Assembly (NCBI GenBank): GCA_038256565.1
Contig: JBBSKG010000047.1
Location: 1-19,298 of the forward strand
DNA: 19,298 nucleotides
Source: JACOTK01 sp038256565
GTDB taxonomy: Bacteria > Actinomycetota > Acidimicrobiia > Acidimicrobiales > CADCSY01
Reading direction: 5' to 3'
In this document: positions 1 through 5,646 of the stretch, one piece after another
Layout of the letters: each line of letters starts with the position of its first letter
Numbering within the stretch: position 1 is the first letter of the stretch
Translations under genes and position numbers: made by a program
Notes under the pieces: model-generated
What the model saw: the letters and a program-made list of their open reading frames with translations, nothing else
Databases searched by the model: none
What the model was told of the DNA's origin: nothing

Positions 1-276
1 ATGCCGGGCGTAGCGAAGGCATTTGGCATTGAATCTCCAGCCCCAAAGGCCGCTCGACGGACACCTACGACCAAGCCCGCTAGTGCCAAGCCAGCCAAGA
101 AACCACCGTCTGGCCCGATCGCTCCACACCGAGATGCAGCTCGTGGTCCAGCCGTCCTAGTCGGAGGGCGACGTATTCCTCCCCCGCCACCACCTCGCCG
201 TGTTGGCGAAGTACCAGTTGCCGACGTACCAGCCATAGAAGCGCCTGTCGTCGAAACATCAGTAGAGAGTTCTTGA
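1..276 (+). CDS. Pro/Ala-rich C-terminal tail of an unidentified protein (probably partial)
   Basis: The frame is open from the first base and stops at 274-276, so this is probably the C-terminal end of a larger gene that begins left of the window; the ATG at base 1 may simply be an internal methionine. The visible 91 residues are low complexity. The first half is basic and rich in Ala, Pro, Lys and Thr. A run of six prolines lies at about residues 61-66, and the end is acidic with Val, Pro and Glu. Such a composition suggests a disordered tail rather than a folded domain. A crotonase starts 48 bases downstream on the same strand, so they could be co-transcribed. I do not recognise the family, and a non-coding reading cannot be excluded. 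Confidence 0.4.
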   Translation: MPGVAKAFGIESPAPKAARRTPTTKPASAKPAKKPPSGPIAPHRDAARGPAVLVGGRRIPPPPPPRRVGEVPVADVPAIEAPVVETSVESS

Positions 277-324
277 TTTCGAAGATCTCGACAAGGCAAG
301 TGTTGAGCATTTAGGGTCTGCGTC

Positions 325-1086
325 ATGGTCGACTTTGAACAACATGGACGCGTTGCCGTCCTCACAATTAACCGTCCCGAAGCCCGCAACGCCATCAACG
401 GCGAGGTGTCTGCAGCGATGGAGGCACACTTTGATCGTTTCGAGGAAGATCCTGATTTGTGGGTCGGCATTATTGCCGGTGCCGGTTCGGTGTTTTGTGC
501 AGGCGCTGACCTAAAGGCGGTCTCCACCGGACAAGCTGTGGGACTGATGACCGCAAAGGGCGGTTTTGCTGGCCTTTGCGCCCGTGAGCGAACCAAGCCA
601 CTGATCGCCGCAGTCAATGGCCCAGCAGTTGCTGGTGGTTGCGAGATCGTGCTTGCGTGTGACCTTGTCGTGGCATCGACCGAAGCCAAGTTCGGTATCC
701 CCGAAGTCAAGCGTTCGCTAGTAGCCGCTGGCGGTGGCCTCTTTCGTCTTCCCCGGGCTATTCCTCGCAACCTAGCGATGGAACTTGCCCTCACCGGCGA
801 CACCATTACAGCCGAGCGGGCCTACCAGCTAGGCATGGTGAATTCTCTGGTTGACCCCGGCAAAGCCGTTGAAGGCGCTCTCGATCTCGCCGAGCGAATC
901 TGCGTCAATGCGCCCGTAGCGGTGCGTGAGAGCCGTAGGGTTGTTGCTGAGACGATCTTGGCTGACGATGAGACCGGATGGCGTCTAAGTAACGAAGCAT
1001 TCATGCGGGTTGCGCAGAGCGAAGACTTCTCTGAGGGTCCAATGGCCTTTATTGAAAAGCGTGCCCCCCAATGGAAAGGCCGTTAA
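325..1086 (+). CDS. enoyl-CoA hydratase/isomerase family protein (crotonase, both catalytic Glu present)
   Basis: This 253-residue protein has normal crotonase length and probably hydrates trans-2-enoyl-CoA in fatty-acid or related acyl-CoA breakdown in the cytosol. The oxyanion-hole segment GSVFCAGADL lies at residues 54-63 and NGPAVAGGCE at 98-107. Aligned by eye to rat mitochondrial crotonase, the two catalytic glutamates are kept: Glu127 in IPEVKRSL (equivalent of Glu144) and Glu153 in LAMELALTG (equivalent of Glu164). The ATG is preceded by an AGGG about eight bases upstream. The exact substrate cannot be told from sequence, and dehydratase or isomerase activity is also possible in this family. 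A hairpin just downstream may end the transcript. Confidence 0.93.
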   Translation: MVDFEQHGRVAVLTINRPEARNAINGEVSAAMEAHFDRFEEDPDLWVGIIAGAGSVFCAGADLKAVSTGQAVGLMTAKGGFAGLCARERTKPLIAAVNGPAVAGGCEIVLACDLVVASTEAKFGIPEVKRSLVAAGGGLFRLPRAIPRNLAMELALTGDTITAERAYQLGMVNSLVDPGKAVEGALDLAERICVNAPVAVRESRRVVAETILADDETGWRLSNEAFMRVAQSEDFSEGPMAFIEKRAPQWKGR

Positions 1087-1109
1087 GGCCTTAGAGGTTC
1101 AGCAGATAG

Positions 1110-1133
1110 GTCACCTTGTGCGAACAATGTGAC
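1110..1133. terminator. GCGA-tetraloop hairpin behind the crotonase gene
   Basis: GTCAC (1110-1114) pairs with GTGAC (1129-1133). After one C/T mismatch, TTGT (1116-1119) pairs with ACAA (1124-1127), closing a GCGA loop of the stable GNRA class. It lies 23 bases behind the crotonase stop and is followed by a short T-containing stretch (TCGTTTC), not a real U-tract. It may be a weak terminator or an RNA 3'-end stabiliser. As DNA it is also a near-palindrome, so a protein-binding site is an alternative. Confidence 0.35.
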
Positions 1134-1176
1134 TCGTTTCACCAGTATTCGCCTGGCGGCACCGCCTGTATCCAAT

Positions 1177-1203
1177 AGAGCCCCACCTATCCGCTGGGGC
1201 TCT
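1177..1203. terminator. hairpin between convergent crotonase and Nudix genes
   Basis: AGAGCCCC (1177-1184) and GGGGCTCT (1196-1203) form a perfect 8-bp stem with an 11-base loop. On the minus strand it begins inside the TAA stop of the Nudix gene. Neither flank carries a long T-run, so its termination strength is uncertain, but its place between convergent genes fits a bidirectional terminator. Confidence 0.6.
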
Positions 1204-1205
1204 TA
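1189..1205. repeat. 17-bp direct repeat, copy 1
   Basis: ATCCGCTGGGGCTCTTA occurs here and again, identical and in the same orientation, at 6714-6730. This copy covers the loop end and 3' arm of the hairpin at 1177-1203. The other copy has no GAGCCCC partner arm. Both sit just behind the 3' end of a minus-strand gene. Confidence 0.5.
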
Positions 1206-1610
1206 GGTAATGACGTTGAGCACGCCGTGCTCGTGAAGGAATTCGACTAAACCCTCTACGAGGTTCCATTCGCTGACCTCATTCAGTGGCACCCAACGAG
1301 CATCGACGGCATCATCGCCAGCGACAAGATCTACCGGGTCAAGCACGTCCACGATGAAATCTAGAATCACAAAATGGTGGTCATCATCAAGCCATTCAAC
1401 CCAGCCCAAGAGTGAACCGCAGAGTCCCTCGACCCCGGTTTCTTCTCTCAGTTCTCTAATTGCCGCCTCGGCGAGAGTTTCTCCTAGCCGCACTCGCCCA
1501 CCTGGTAGGCTCCACATCCCTTGACCTGGCCCTTGTCCACGTTCGATCAACAAGAGACTGCCATCGACAATGGTCACCGTTCCCACGCAGATCTCGGGCG
1601 ATTCGCTCAT
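1203..1610 (-). CDS. Nudix hydrolase
   Basis: This 135-residue protein carries a complete Nudix box G-x5-E-x7-R-E-L-x-E-E-x-G-V at residues 38-60 (Gly38, Glu44, Arg52, Glu53, Glu56, Glu57, Gly59). The box binds Mg2+ and cleaves nucleoside diphosphates linked to another moiety. The N-terminal strand (CVGTVTIVDGSLLLIERG) and WSLPGGRV are typical of small housecleaning or ADP-ribose-type Nudix enzymes; the substrate cannot be assigned. Its ATG overlaps the TGA of the acetyltransferase in a 4-base ATGA (1607-1610), so the two are probably translationally coupled. It is the last gene of the four-gene operon and ends in a hairpin. Confidence 0.93.
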   Translation of the reverse strand: MSESPEICVGTVTIVDGSLLLIERGQGPGQGMWSLPGGRVRLGETLAEAAIRELREETGVEGLCGSLLGWVEWLDDDHHFVILDFIVDVLDPVDLVAGDDAVDARWVPLNEVSEWNLVEGLVEFLHEHGVLNVIT

Positions 1611-2098
1611 GGAACGTCTTCTCCCGCCATGGGCAGACGATGGTGGACAATGATGGCTCGGGCGGTGAAATGGGCTGTCTCGAAGAAGTTTTTCGATTGA
1701 CGATTACCTGGCAACACGATTGCATCGACACCGCTGCAACCATTTTCGATTGCCCAAGCAACTACTGCCTCGATAAGTAATTCGCCCACCCCGACTTCTC
1801 GAGCGCCTTCGATGACAAAAATATCGTTTATTACGCCGAGTAGCTCACCATTACGCAAGCTCTCATGGTGAGCCCTTGTGTAACCCACCACCGTGCTATC
1901 AATAGTGCCAACCAGCAGTAAGGCAGCAGGGTCATATAAGGCCCTCACGAATACAGGCTCGGCGGGAATCTCTATGGCTTCTCGTTGTGACCAGACGTAG
2001 CCACCTCGGGCATCAACTTGTTCTCGAACCGCTATTGCAGCCAGATCACAGAGGTCGACAAGGTCGTCGTGATCGGCGCTACGTACTGCTTCAGTCAC
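1607..2098 (-). CDS. GNAT family N-acetyltransferase
   Basis: The protein has 163 residues, the usual length of a single GNAT domain. The acetyl-CoA pyrophosphate-binding motif A is visible as INDIFVIEGAREVGVGELL (about residues 90-108), with the R-x-x-G-x-G signature at Arg100-Gly105. Motif B follows near residues 130-140 (NRQSKNFFE). It should move an acetyl group from acetyl-CoA to an amine on a small molecule or protein; the acceptor is unknown. Start and stop overlap both neighbours by four bases (2095-2098 and 1607-1610), which indicates tight operon coupling with the preceding hypothetical gene and the Nudix gene. Confidence 0.9.
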   Translation of the reverse strand: MTEAVRSADHDDLVDLCDLAAIAVREQVDARGGYVWSQREAIEIPAEPVFVRALYDPAALLLVGTIDSTVVGYTRAHHESLRNGELLGVINDIFVIEGAREVGVGELLIEAVVAWAIENGCSGVDAIVLPGNRQSKNFFETAHFTARAIIVHHRLPMAGEDVP

Positions 2099-2601
2099 TC
2101 GGTTGACGATTGCATCTGAGCGATCTTTGCCAACACGGTACGTCGACCACGGTGCTCGTCTTCGTAGACCCGAACTGCTTCAAGCTCATCTGGGCCAAGT
2201 GCTGCGAGACGAGGAAGAACCTGTGATGCGGACAACGAGTCGTAGTCAGGAACCGCTAGCAACTCGGCATCGGGTCCAGCCGTGGGTGCTGAACGTACAA
2301 CTCGAGGAGCTGATGGTGCTCCACCGTTGTTAGTTCCAAACCCACGTGTGCCAGACGCGCCATCAGCACGAGCTGAGCTGGCAAGCTCAGCTCGTGCTTC
2401 TTCGACAGCGAGACGCCCTGCAAGTTTTGCTGCTGTGAACTGACTGGAGAGATTGCCCGCATTCAGTTCTGCTCGACCCACCTCAATGAGTTTCGGCAGC
2501 ATCATTTTTGCCAGGCTGGCAAACCCCACTGGGGCATATAGCAACATCTCTACGGCTTGTTCAGCGGCACTCTTGTCCTGATCGTCAACCACGAGGCTCA
2601 T
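2095..2601 (-). CDS. hypothetical protein with actinobacterial lipid-droplet-protein-like C-terminus
   Basis: This 168-residue protein is not an enzyme I recognise. Residues 15-45 are a hydrophobic or amphipathic helix (VEMLLYAPVGFASLAKMMLP). Residues 55-78 are helical and Ala/Glu/Arg-rich, and 80-115 are a Gly/Ala/Pro linker. The C-terminal part (residues 119-160) begins PDYDSLSASQVLPRL and includes LGPDELEAVRVYE. That short helical module resembles the tail of mycobacterial and rhodococcal lipid-droplet-associated proteins as I recall them. I infer surface association with membrane or storage lipid; this is unproven. A GAGGGGGG run sits directly before the ATG. Its stop overlaps the GNAT start (ATGA), and it lies 19 bases behind the acidic zinc-knuckle gene. 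Confidence 0.75.
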   Translation of the reverse strand: MSLVVDDQDKSAAEQAVEMLLYAPVGFASLAKMMLPKLIEVGRAELNAGNLSSQFTAAKLAGRLAVEEARAELASSARADGASGTRGFGTNNGGAPSAPRVVRSAPTAGPDAELLAVPDYDSLSASQVLPRLAALGPDELEAVRVYEDEHRGRRTVLAKIAQMQSSTE

Positions 2602-2620
2602 CCCCCCTCTGCCGTTGGGG

Positions 2621-3124
2621 CTAACTGCAATCGCGACATATTTGTAGCTTCTTGTCGGCTAGCTGATTTTGGGGCATGACCAAGAAACAAGACATGCACA
2701 AGAACTCTCCGTCAGCACGGGGACGCACTTTAGCGGTATCTCCTCGGTCATCGGCCTCGACGACGCCGTCATCTTCCTCGTCGTCATCCTCGTCGTCGGC
2801 GACTACGAGACGGTCTTTGAGGATGGTGTCAAGGTCTGCCTCAACATCATCAGGGTCCTCATCTTCCTCGTCTTCGTCTACGTCCTCATCGCCGTCAGTA
2901 GGAGTTTTAGCCTTGGGGGCTGGAGCCACAATGGCGTCAGCTTCTATCCCTTCTTCGTCCGCTAGGACCTCATCAATGCTGACAATGTCCTCATCAATGA
3001 GTACGTCGTCGCCAATATCTTCGAGATCGACTATGTCGTCGTCATCCTCGTCGTCGATATCGACATCATCGATATCGACGTCTTCAGCGATTTCTTCTTC
3101 GATTTCTTTGTTGTCGTCTGCCAT
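2621..3124 (-). CDS. acidic DUF4193-like protein with C-terminal zinc knuckle
   Basis: The 167 residues are extraordinarily acidic: the first 60 and residues 78-130 are mostly Asp and Glu, interrupted by Ile and Val. The C-terminal 28 residues hold a C-x2-C (Cys143, Cys146) and C-x2-C (Cys163, Cys166) pair in the pattern FLCMSCFLV...ICRDC. The same tail is found in actinobacterial proteins annotated DUF4193, whose function is unknown to me. A DNA-mimic or RNA-polymerase-associated role is speculation. A good Shine-Dalgarno (AAGGGA, about six bases before the ATG) supports the start. It is the first gene of the four-gene operon. The opposite strand shows a long serine-rich ORF that is only its shadow. 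Confidence 0.85.
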   Translation of the reverse strand: MADDNKEIEEEIAEDVDIDDVDIDDEDDDDIVDLEDIGDDVLIDEDIVSIDEVLADEEGIEADAIVAPAPKAKTPTDGDEDVDEDEEDEDPDDVEADLDTILKDRLVVADDEDDDEEDDGVVEADDRGDTAKVRPRADGEFLCMSCFLVMPQNQLADKKLQICRDCS

Positions 3125-3154
3125 TCTCGTCCCTTGAAAGCGGTGTCTGGTTTA

Positions 3155-3182
3155 TTGATAACCGCGGGCGGACTTTAGTCAT
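3155..3182 (-). promoter_or_regulatory. weak candidate sigma-70 promoter for the acidic-protein operon
   Basis: On the minus strand ATGACT (3182-3177) and TATCAA (3160-3155) are separated by 16 bases, a fair but not strong match to TTGACA/TATAAT. It lies about 31 bases upstream of the acidic-protein ATG, leaving room for the AAGGGA ribosome-binding site. No other candidate in this interval looks better. Confidence 0.3.
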
Positions 3183-3220
3183 TCCCACGAGAAATGCCAG
3201 TCATCCTTCGACAGGTGTCT

Positions 3221-3348
3221 TCTGAGAGTAAGGCCAACGAGCCGTTGGGGCCGTCTTGAGGCCTATTTTGTATAGGAAATCAAGACGTTTGCTACTTGGC
3301 TCGTTGGCCTTATCTCGGGCCGGTCCTACCGGGACTGCATTCTTTTTT
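3221..3348 (+). ncRNA. candidate structured RNA: long nested hairpin followed by a T-run
   Basis: Three stems nest on one axis. The outer stem pairs 3229-3243 with 3298-3312 (15 perfect base pairs, TAAGGCCAACGAGCC) and continues through GAGA (3224-3227) with TCTC (3313-3316) past one bulged G. The middle stem is CGTCTTGA (3252-3259) with TCAAGACG (3280-3287). The apical stem is CCTAT (3262-3266) with ATAGG (3272-3276), with a five-base loop. An 8/10-base internal loop separates outer and middle stems. A small hairpin CCGGT-cct-ACCGG (3320-3332) and TCTTTTTT (3341-3348) follow on the plus strand, and the terminal wobble pairs are U-G only in plus-strand RNA. A transposon-derived palindrome is the alternative. 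I cannot match it to a known RNA family, and no strong promoter is seen. Confidence 0.45.
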
Positions 3349-3363
3349 GCACCTTCAAGGCGA

Positions 3364-3379
3364 TGTGTCAAGCGACACA
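3364..3379. repeat. TGTGTC-N4-GACACA inverted repeat
   Basis: A perfect 6-bp inverted repeat with a four-base spacer (AAGC) sits in the gene-free region. It has the size of a regulator half-site pair. GACACA recurs once at 3863-3868, in the promoter region further right. Confidence 0.3.
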
Positions 3380-3440
3380 AAGATAGGTAACAACCCTTCT
3401 GACCAGGGGCTTTAACGCGTTATTCCAGCTCACAGGATTA

Positions 3441-3467
3441 TGAAAAAAGTTTTAAAAAGTTTTTAAG
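3441..3467 (-). terminator. A/T-rich tract at the 3' end of the minus-strand hypothetical gene
   Basis: Read on the minus strand, the stop codon is followed by two runs of T separated by A-runs (TTAAAAACTTTTTAAAAC and then TTTTTT). This gives a self-complementary A/T stem with U-tracts. No GC-rich hairpin is present, so termination here is uncertain. Confidence 0.3.
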
Positions 3468-3813
3468 CAGCACGTTCTTTAGGAGTCACGTACTCAGCAT
3501 CCATATTGGTACGCCTTCCCAGCTCAGCAGCGGCTGCCAACAAGTTTTGAATCTCTAAGTGGTTAGGGCCCTTGATGTCGTTTACCGCCAAGACTCCTTG
3601 GACCATGTCATCGATCACATCGTTGATCGTTCGGCCACTAAGACGCACCGAGATCATGGGTGGTCCAGCCAGACGCCGCCTTAGTGTCCGGTTGCATCCT
3701 TCCAAACGTGGTGGGCTGCGAAACCCAGGAGCGCACAACCCAAGGCGCCTCGTCTCGTCAGACAAAAGACGAGCGACACGGGCAAACTCCATGGCTGTGA
3801 CAGATGCATTCAT
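3463..3813 (-). CDS. conserved hypothetical protein, Acidimicrobiia-type
   Basis: From the ATG at 3813 this is 116 residues; an ATG at 3792 giving 109 residues starting MEFARVARLLSDETRR is equally plausible, and neither has a Shine-Dalgarno. The upstream extension of the frame (to 3930) overlaps the promoter region and is unlikely to be translated. Recognisable stretches are GLCAPGFRSPPRLEG followed by NRTLRRR, then ISVRLSGRTINDVIDDMVQG and a helical Ala/Leu-rich end. I have an impression of similar small proteins in Acidimicrobiia but know no function. Basic residues in the RTLRRR segment could bind nucleic acid; that is speculation. It diverges from the Fe-S nuclease gene. Confidence 0.65.
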   Translation of the reverse strand: MNASVTAMEFARVARLLSDETRRLGLCAPGFRSPPRLEGCNRTLRRRLAGPPMISVRLSGRTINDVIDDMVQGVLAVNDIKGPNHLEIQNLLAAAAELGRRTNMDAEYVTPKERAA

Positions 3814-3889
3814 GCATATATCTTGACGAGACCCTGTGACAATGGGGTTGTGGGGGTTTTGGGACACAGGCGAACTCTCTGTCACAGGG
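3795..3889. promoter_or_regulatory. repeated CTGTsACAG boxes in the divergent promoter region
   Basis: Three near-palindromic boxes lie here: CTGTGACAG (3795-3803), CTGTGACAA (3834-3842) and CTGTCACAG (3879-3887). The outer parts of the last two extend to a perfect 10-bp inverted repeat, CCCTGTGACA (3832-3841) and TGTCACAGGG (3880-3889), spaced by 38 bases. The middle box overlaps the proposed -35 of the leftward gene, the left box overlaps its start region, and the right box lies 20 bases before the nuclease ATG. This arrangement suits a shared operator, but the regulator is unknown. Confidence 0.4.
3815..3842 (-). promoter_or_regulatory. candidate sigma-70 promoter for the minus-strand hypothetical gene
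   Basis: On the minus strand TTGTCA (3842-3837) and TATATG (3820-3815) are separated by 16 bases. Transcription would begin near 3808, inside the ATG-3813 reading but about 15 bases before the alternative ATG at 3792. This favours the shorter start if the promoter is real. Confidence 0.4.
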
Positions 3890-3909
3890 GCGGGCCTATG
3901 GTTTGAGGT

Positions 3910-4860
3910 ATGGCAAACCCTGCTCAACAACGTGTGCTTGACGAATTGCGCGGTGGCACTGAGCGGCCGGTATTTGACCCGTCGTTAGCGGTTGATTTAC
4001 GGCAACGACTTGAAGCCAGTCTTGCTGAGCTGGCGAGAGCACTAGATCGGCCCCTGTGGGCTTCTAAACAGGCGCTCAGCCGAGTTCTTGGCTGTGAGGC
4101 GCATCATGTTGGCGAAGACCGGTCTGGCTTCACCTGGTCGCTATCAGCAGCTAGAGGCTCAGTGGTGCATAAGGCCATCCAGCTCTCGGTGACTTGGAAG
4201 GGCGAGCGCAACGCTCTCGATCTCATTGATGCTGGCATCGAACGACTTGTTGATGACGGTCAAAATGGCGACCTAGGCCTGTTTCTGCGTAATTGTTCTG
4301 ATGGTGAGCTGGCCGAGTTGAAAAGCGATACGGGTGACCTCGTGTGCAAGTTTCTTGAGCAGTGGCCACCGCTTGTGCCTGCGTGGAAGCCACGAAATGA
4401 GTCTCGACTACGAGTCGAGTTATTCGGGGGCAAGGTCATGTTGAGCGGAAAAGCTGACCTCACCTTGGGCACCGCTATAGATAACACAGCGGGTCGGCTA
4501 ATCGTAGATTTTAAGACTGGTCGTCCCGGTCCACACCATACCGATGACCTCAGGTTCTATGCCCTTCTAGACACTTTGGTGATCGGCATTCCTCCATTTC
4601 GTCTTGCGAGTTATTACCTCGATGAGGCCAGCTTCCATCCTGAAAATGTCAATGAAGAGGTTCTTGAGGCCGCACTCCGGCGCACGATTGCTGGCGTTAC
4701 TCGTCTCATTGAACTCAACTTGGGTTTGCGTTCTCCTCAGGTCACTCCTAATCCGGCATGTGGATGGTGCACACTGAAATCGTCATGTCCGGGTGCCAAA
4801 GAGTGGAATGACGCTCGTCGAGAAAAAGACAGTGACTTCAACGCTGACTCCTGGGGGTAA
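3910..4860 (+). CDS. PD-(D/E)xK nuclease, RecB/Cas4/AddB type with Fe-S cysteines
   Basis: This 316-residue stand-alone protein belongs to the RecB-like nuclease superfamily, which cuts or resects DNA in repair. Motifs in order: GSVVHKAIQL with His87; Glu170; GKADL with Asp183; IVDFKTG with Asp200 and Lys202; and the QhxxY-like segment DLRFYALL around Tyr217. Cys62 (VLGCEAHH) together with Cys284, Cys287 and Cys293 (CGWCTLKSSC) matches the split four-cysteine iron-sulphur cluster of Cas4 and AddB. No helicase domain and no cas gene is present. The start has GAGG only a few bases upstream, and a TATGGT at 3897-3902 could make the mRNA nearly leaderless. A crotonase gene follows after 15 bases. 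Actinobacterial single-domain proteins like this are usually labelled RecB family exonuclease. Confidence 0.9.
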   Translation: MANPAQQRVLDELRGGTERPVFDPSLAVDLRQRLEASLAELARALDRPLWASKQALSRVLGCEAHHVGEDRSGFTWSLSAARGSVVHKAIQLSVTWKGERNALDLIDAGIERLVDDGQNGDLGLFLRNCSDGELAELKSDTGDLVCKFLEQWPPLVPAWKPRNESRLRVELFGGKVMLSGKADLTLGTAIDNTAGRLIVDFKTGRPGPHHTDDLRFYALLDTLVIGIPPFRLASYYLDEASFHPENVNEEVLEAALRRTIAGVTRLIELNLGLRSPQVTPNPACGWCTLKSSCPGAKEWNDARREKDSDFNADSWG

Positions 4861-4875
4861 ATCGTCTCTCCGGTA

Positions 4876-5646
4876 GTGTCGATCCTCATGAACATGATCA
4901 AGCTCGATATTTATGATGATGAGCGAGTCGCTGTGGTCACCCTCGACGACCCTGACCGCCGTAACGCTCTGAACCTTGAGATGGTTTCCGAGATTGGTTT
5001 GGTGTTCGACCGCCTTGAGGGAGATGACAACATTGGCGCTGTCGTGGTCACCGGATCTGGGTCGGCCTTTTGCGCAGGGGCTGCGCTCGGTGACTTGCAA
5101 AAAGCTTCTGCTGATGACTTCCGAGCGATCTATGAGGGCTTCTTGCGAGTCGGTCGCTCTACGTTGCCAACAGTGGCTGCAATCAATGGGCCAGCAGTTG
5201 GTGCTGGTATGAACCTTGCTTTGGTCTGCGACGTTCGCCTTGCAGCGACCCGTGCTCGTTTTGATACACGTTTCATCGACCTTGGGCTTCACCCTGGAGG
5301 AGGCCATACCTGGATGTTGCGTAATGCCATCGGTCCTCAGGCAGCGGCTGCAATGGTGCTGTTTGGCCAAATTCTCGATGGAACCCAGGCCGAACAAGCC
5401 GGACTCGTTTGGCGTTGCGTAGACGATGAAGCCTTGGCTGACAAAGCATTACAGTTGGCAGCTCGCGCTGCGTCTGGCCCTAAACTGTTACTCCAGGAAG
5501 TCAAGACAACCATGAGCGACATGGCAACTGTGACTACCCACGCTGAAGCCATTGAAAGGGAGTTAAAGCCTCAGGTCTGGTCAGTCAGCCAGCCCTTCTT
5601 CGCAGAGCGTCTGGCGGCCATACAGGCCCGTGTAAAGCGTTCTTAA
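4876..5646 (+). CDS. crotonase-fold protein lacking both catalytic glutamates
   Basis: With the GTG at 4876 the protein has 256 residues; ATGs at 4888 and 4894 are equally possible starts, and none has a clear ribosome-binding site. The crotonase oxyanion segments are visible (GSAFCAGAALGDL, residues 62-74; NGPAVGAGMNLAL, 104-116). However, aligned to rat crotonase, the Glu144 position is Phe133 (TRFIDLGLHPGG) and the Glu164 position is Ala159 (AAAAMVLFG). The usual Asp of AGADL is Ala70. It is therefore unlikely to be a standard hydratase; isomerase, thioesterase, dehalogenase or non-catalytic roles remain open. It follows the nuclease gene by 15 bases, and its stop overlaps the stop of the convergent lytic transglycosylase gene by four bases. 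Confidence 0.88.
   Translation: MSILMNMIKLDIYDDERVAVVTLDDPDRRNALNLEMVSEIGLVFDRLEGDDNIGAVVVTGSGSAFCAGAALGDLQKASADDFRAIYEGFLRVGRSTLPTVAAINGPAVGAGMNLALVCDVRLAATRARFDTRFIDLGLHPGGGHTWMLRNAIGPQAAAAMVLFGQILDGTQAEQAGLVWRCVDDEALADKALQLAARAASGPKLLLQEVKTTMSDMATVTTHAEAIERELKPQVWSVSQPFFAERLAAIQARVKRS

Larger units (their letters stand above)
3125..3462. other. 338-base gene-free region between two minus-strand genes
   Basis: No credible protein gene is seen in either direction. From left to right it holds a weak promoter for the acidic-protein operon, a long nested inverted repeat with a following small hairpin and T-run (3221-3348), a TGTGTC/GACACA inverted repeat (3364-3379), and an A/T-rich tract at the end of the upstream minus-strand gene (3441-3467). 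Confidence 0.7.

Noticed and set aside
80..310. Minus-strand open frame opposite the Pro/Ala-rich tail
   Set aside because: It has no ribosome-binding site, its composition is the reverse of a low-complexity region, and it has no recognisable domain.
2676..3137. Long plus-strand open frame rich in serine
   Set aside because: It is the antisense shadow of the Asp/Glu-rich protein: GAC/GAT/GAG codons read as TCG/TCA/TCC on the other strand. It has no ribosome-binding site or family features.
3221..3348. Insertion sequence or transposase remnant at the long inverted repeat
   Set aside because: No transposase-like coding sequence and no clear target-site duplication flank it. A non-autonomous element cannot be fully excluded and is kept as the rival explanation in the finding.
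3814..3930. Upstream extension of the minus-strand hypothetical gene to 3930
   Set aside because: It would run through the divergent promoter region and into the nuclease gene; the sequence is Pro/Ser-rich without conserved character.
3910..4860. CRISPR-Cas association suggested by a Cas4-like nuclease
   Set aside because: No repeat-spacer array and no other cas gene occurs in the window; the same cysteine and nuclease pattern is common in AddB and stand-alone RecB-like proteins.
5643..5646. Overlapping stop codons of convergent genes as a possible regulatory device
   Set aside because: A four-base TTAA overlap of two TAA stops is a common result of dense gene packing.
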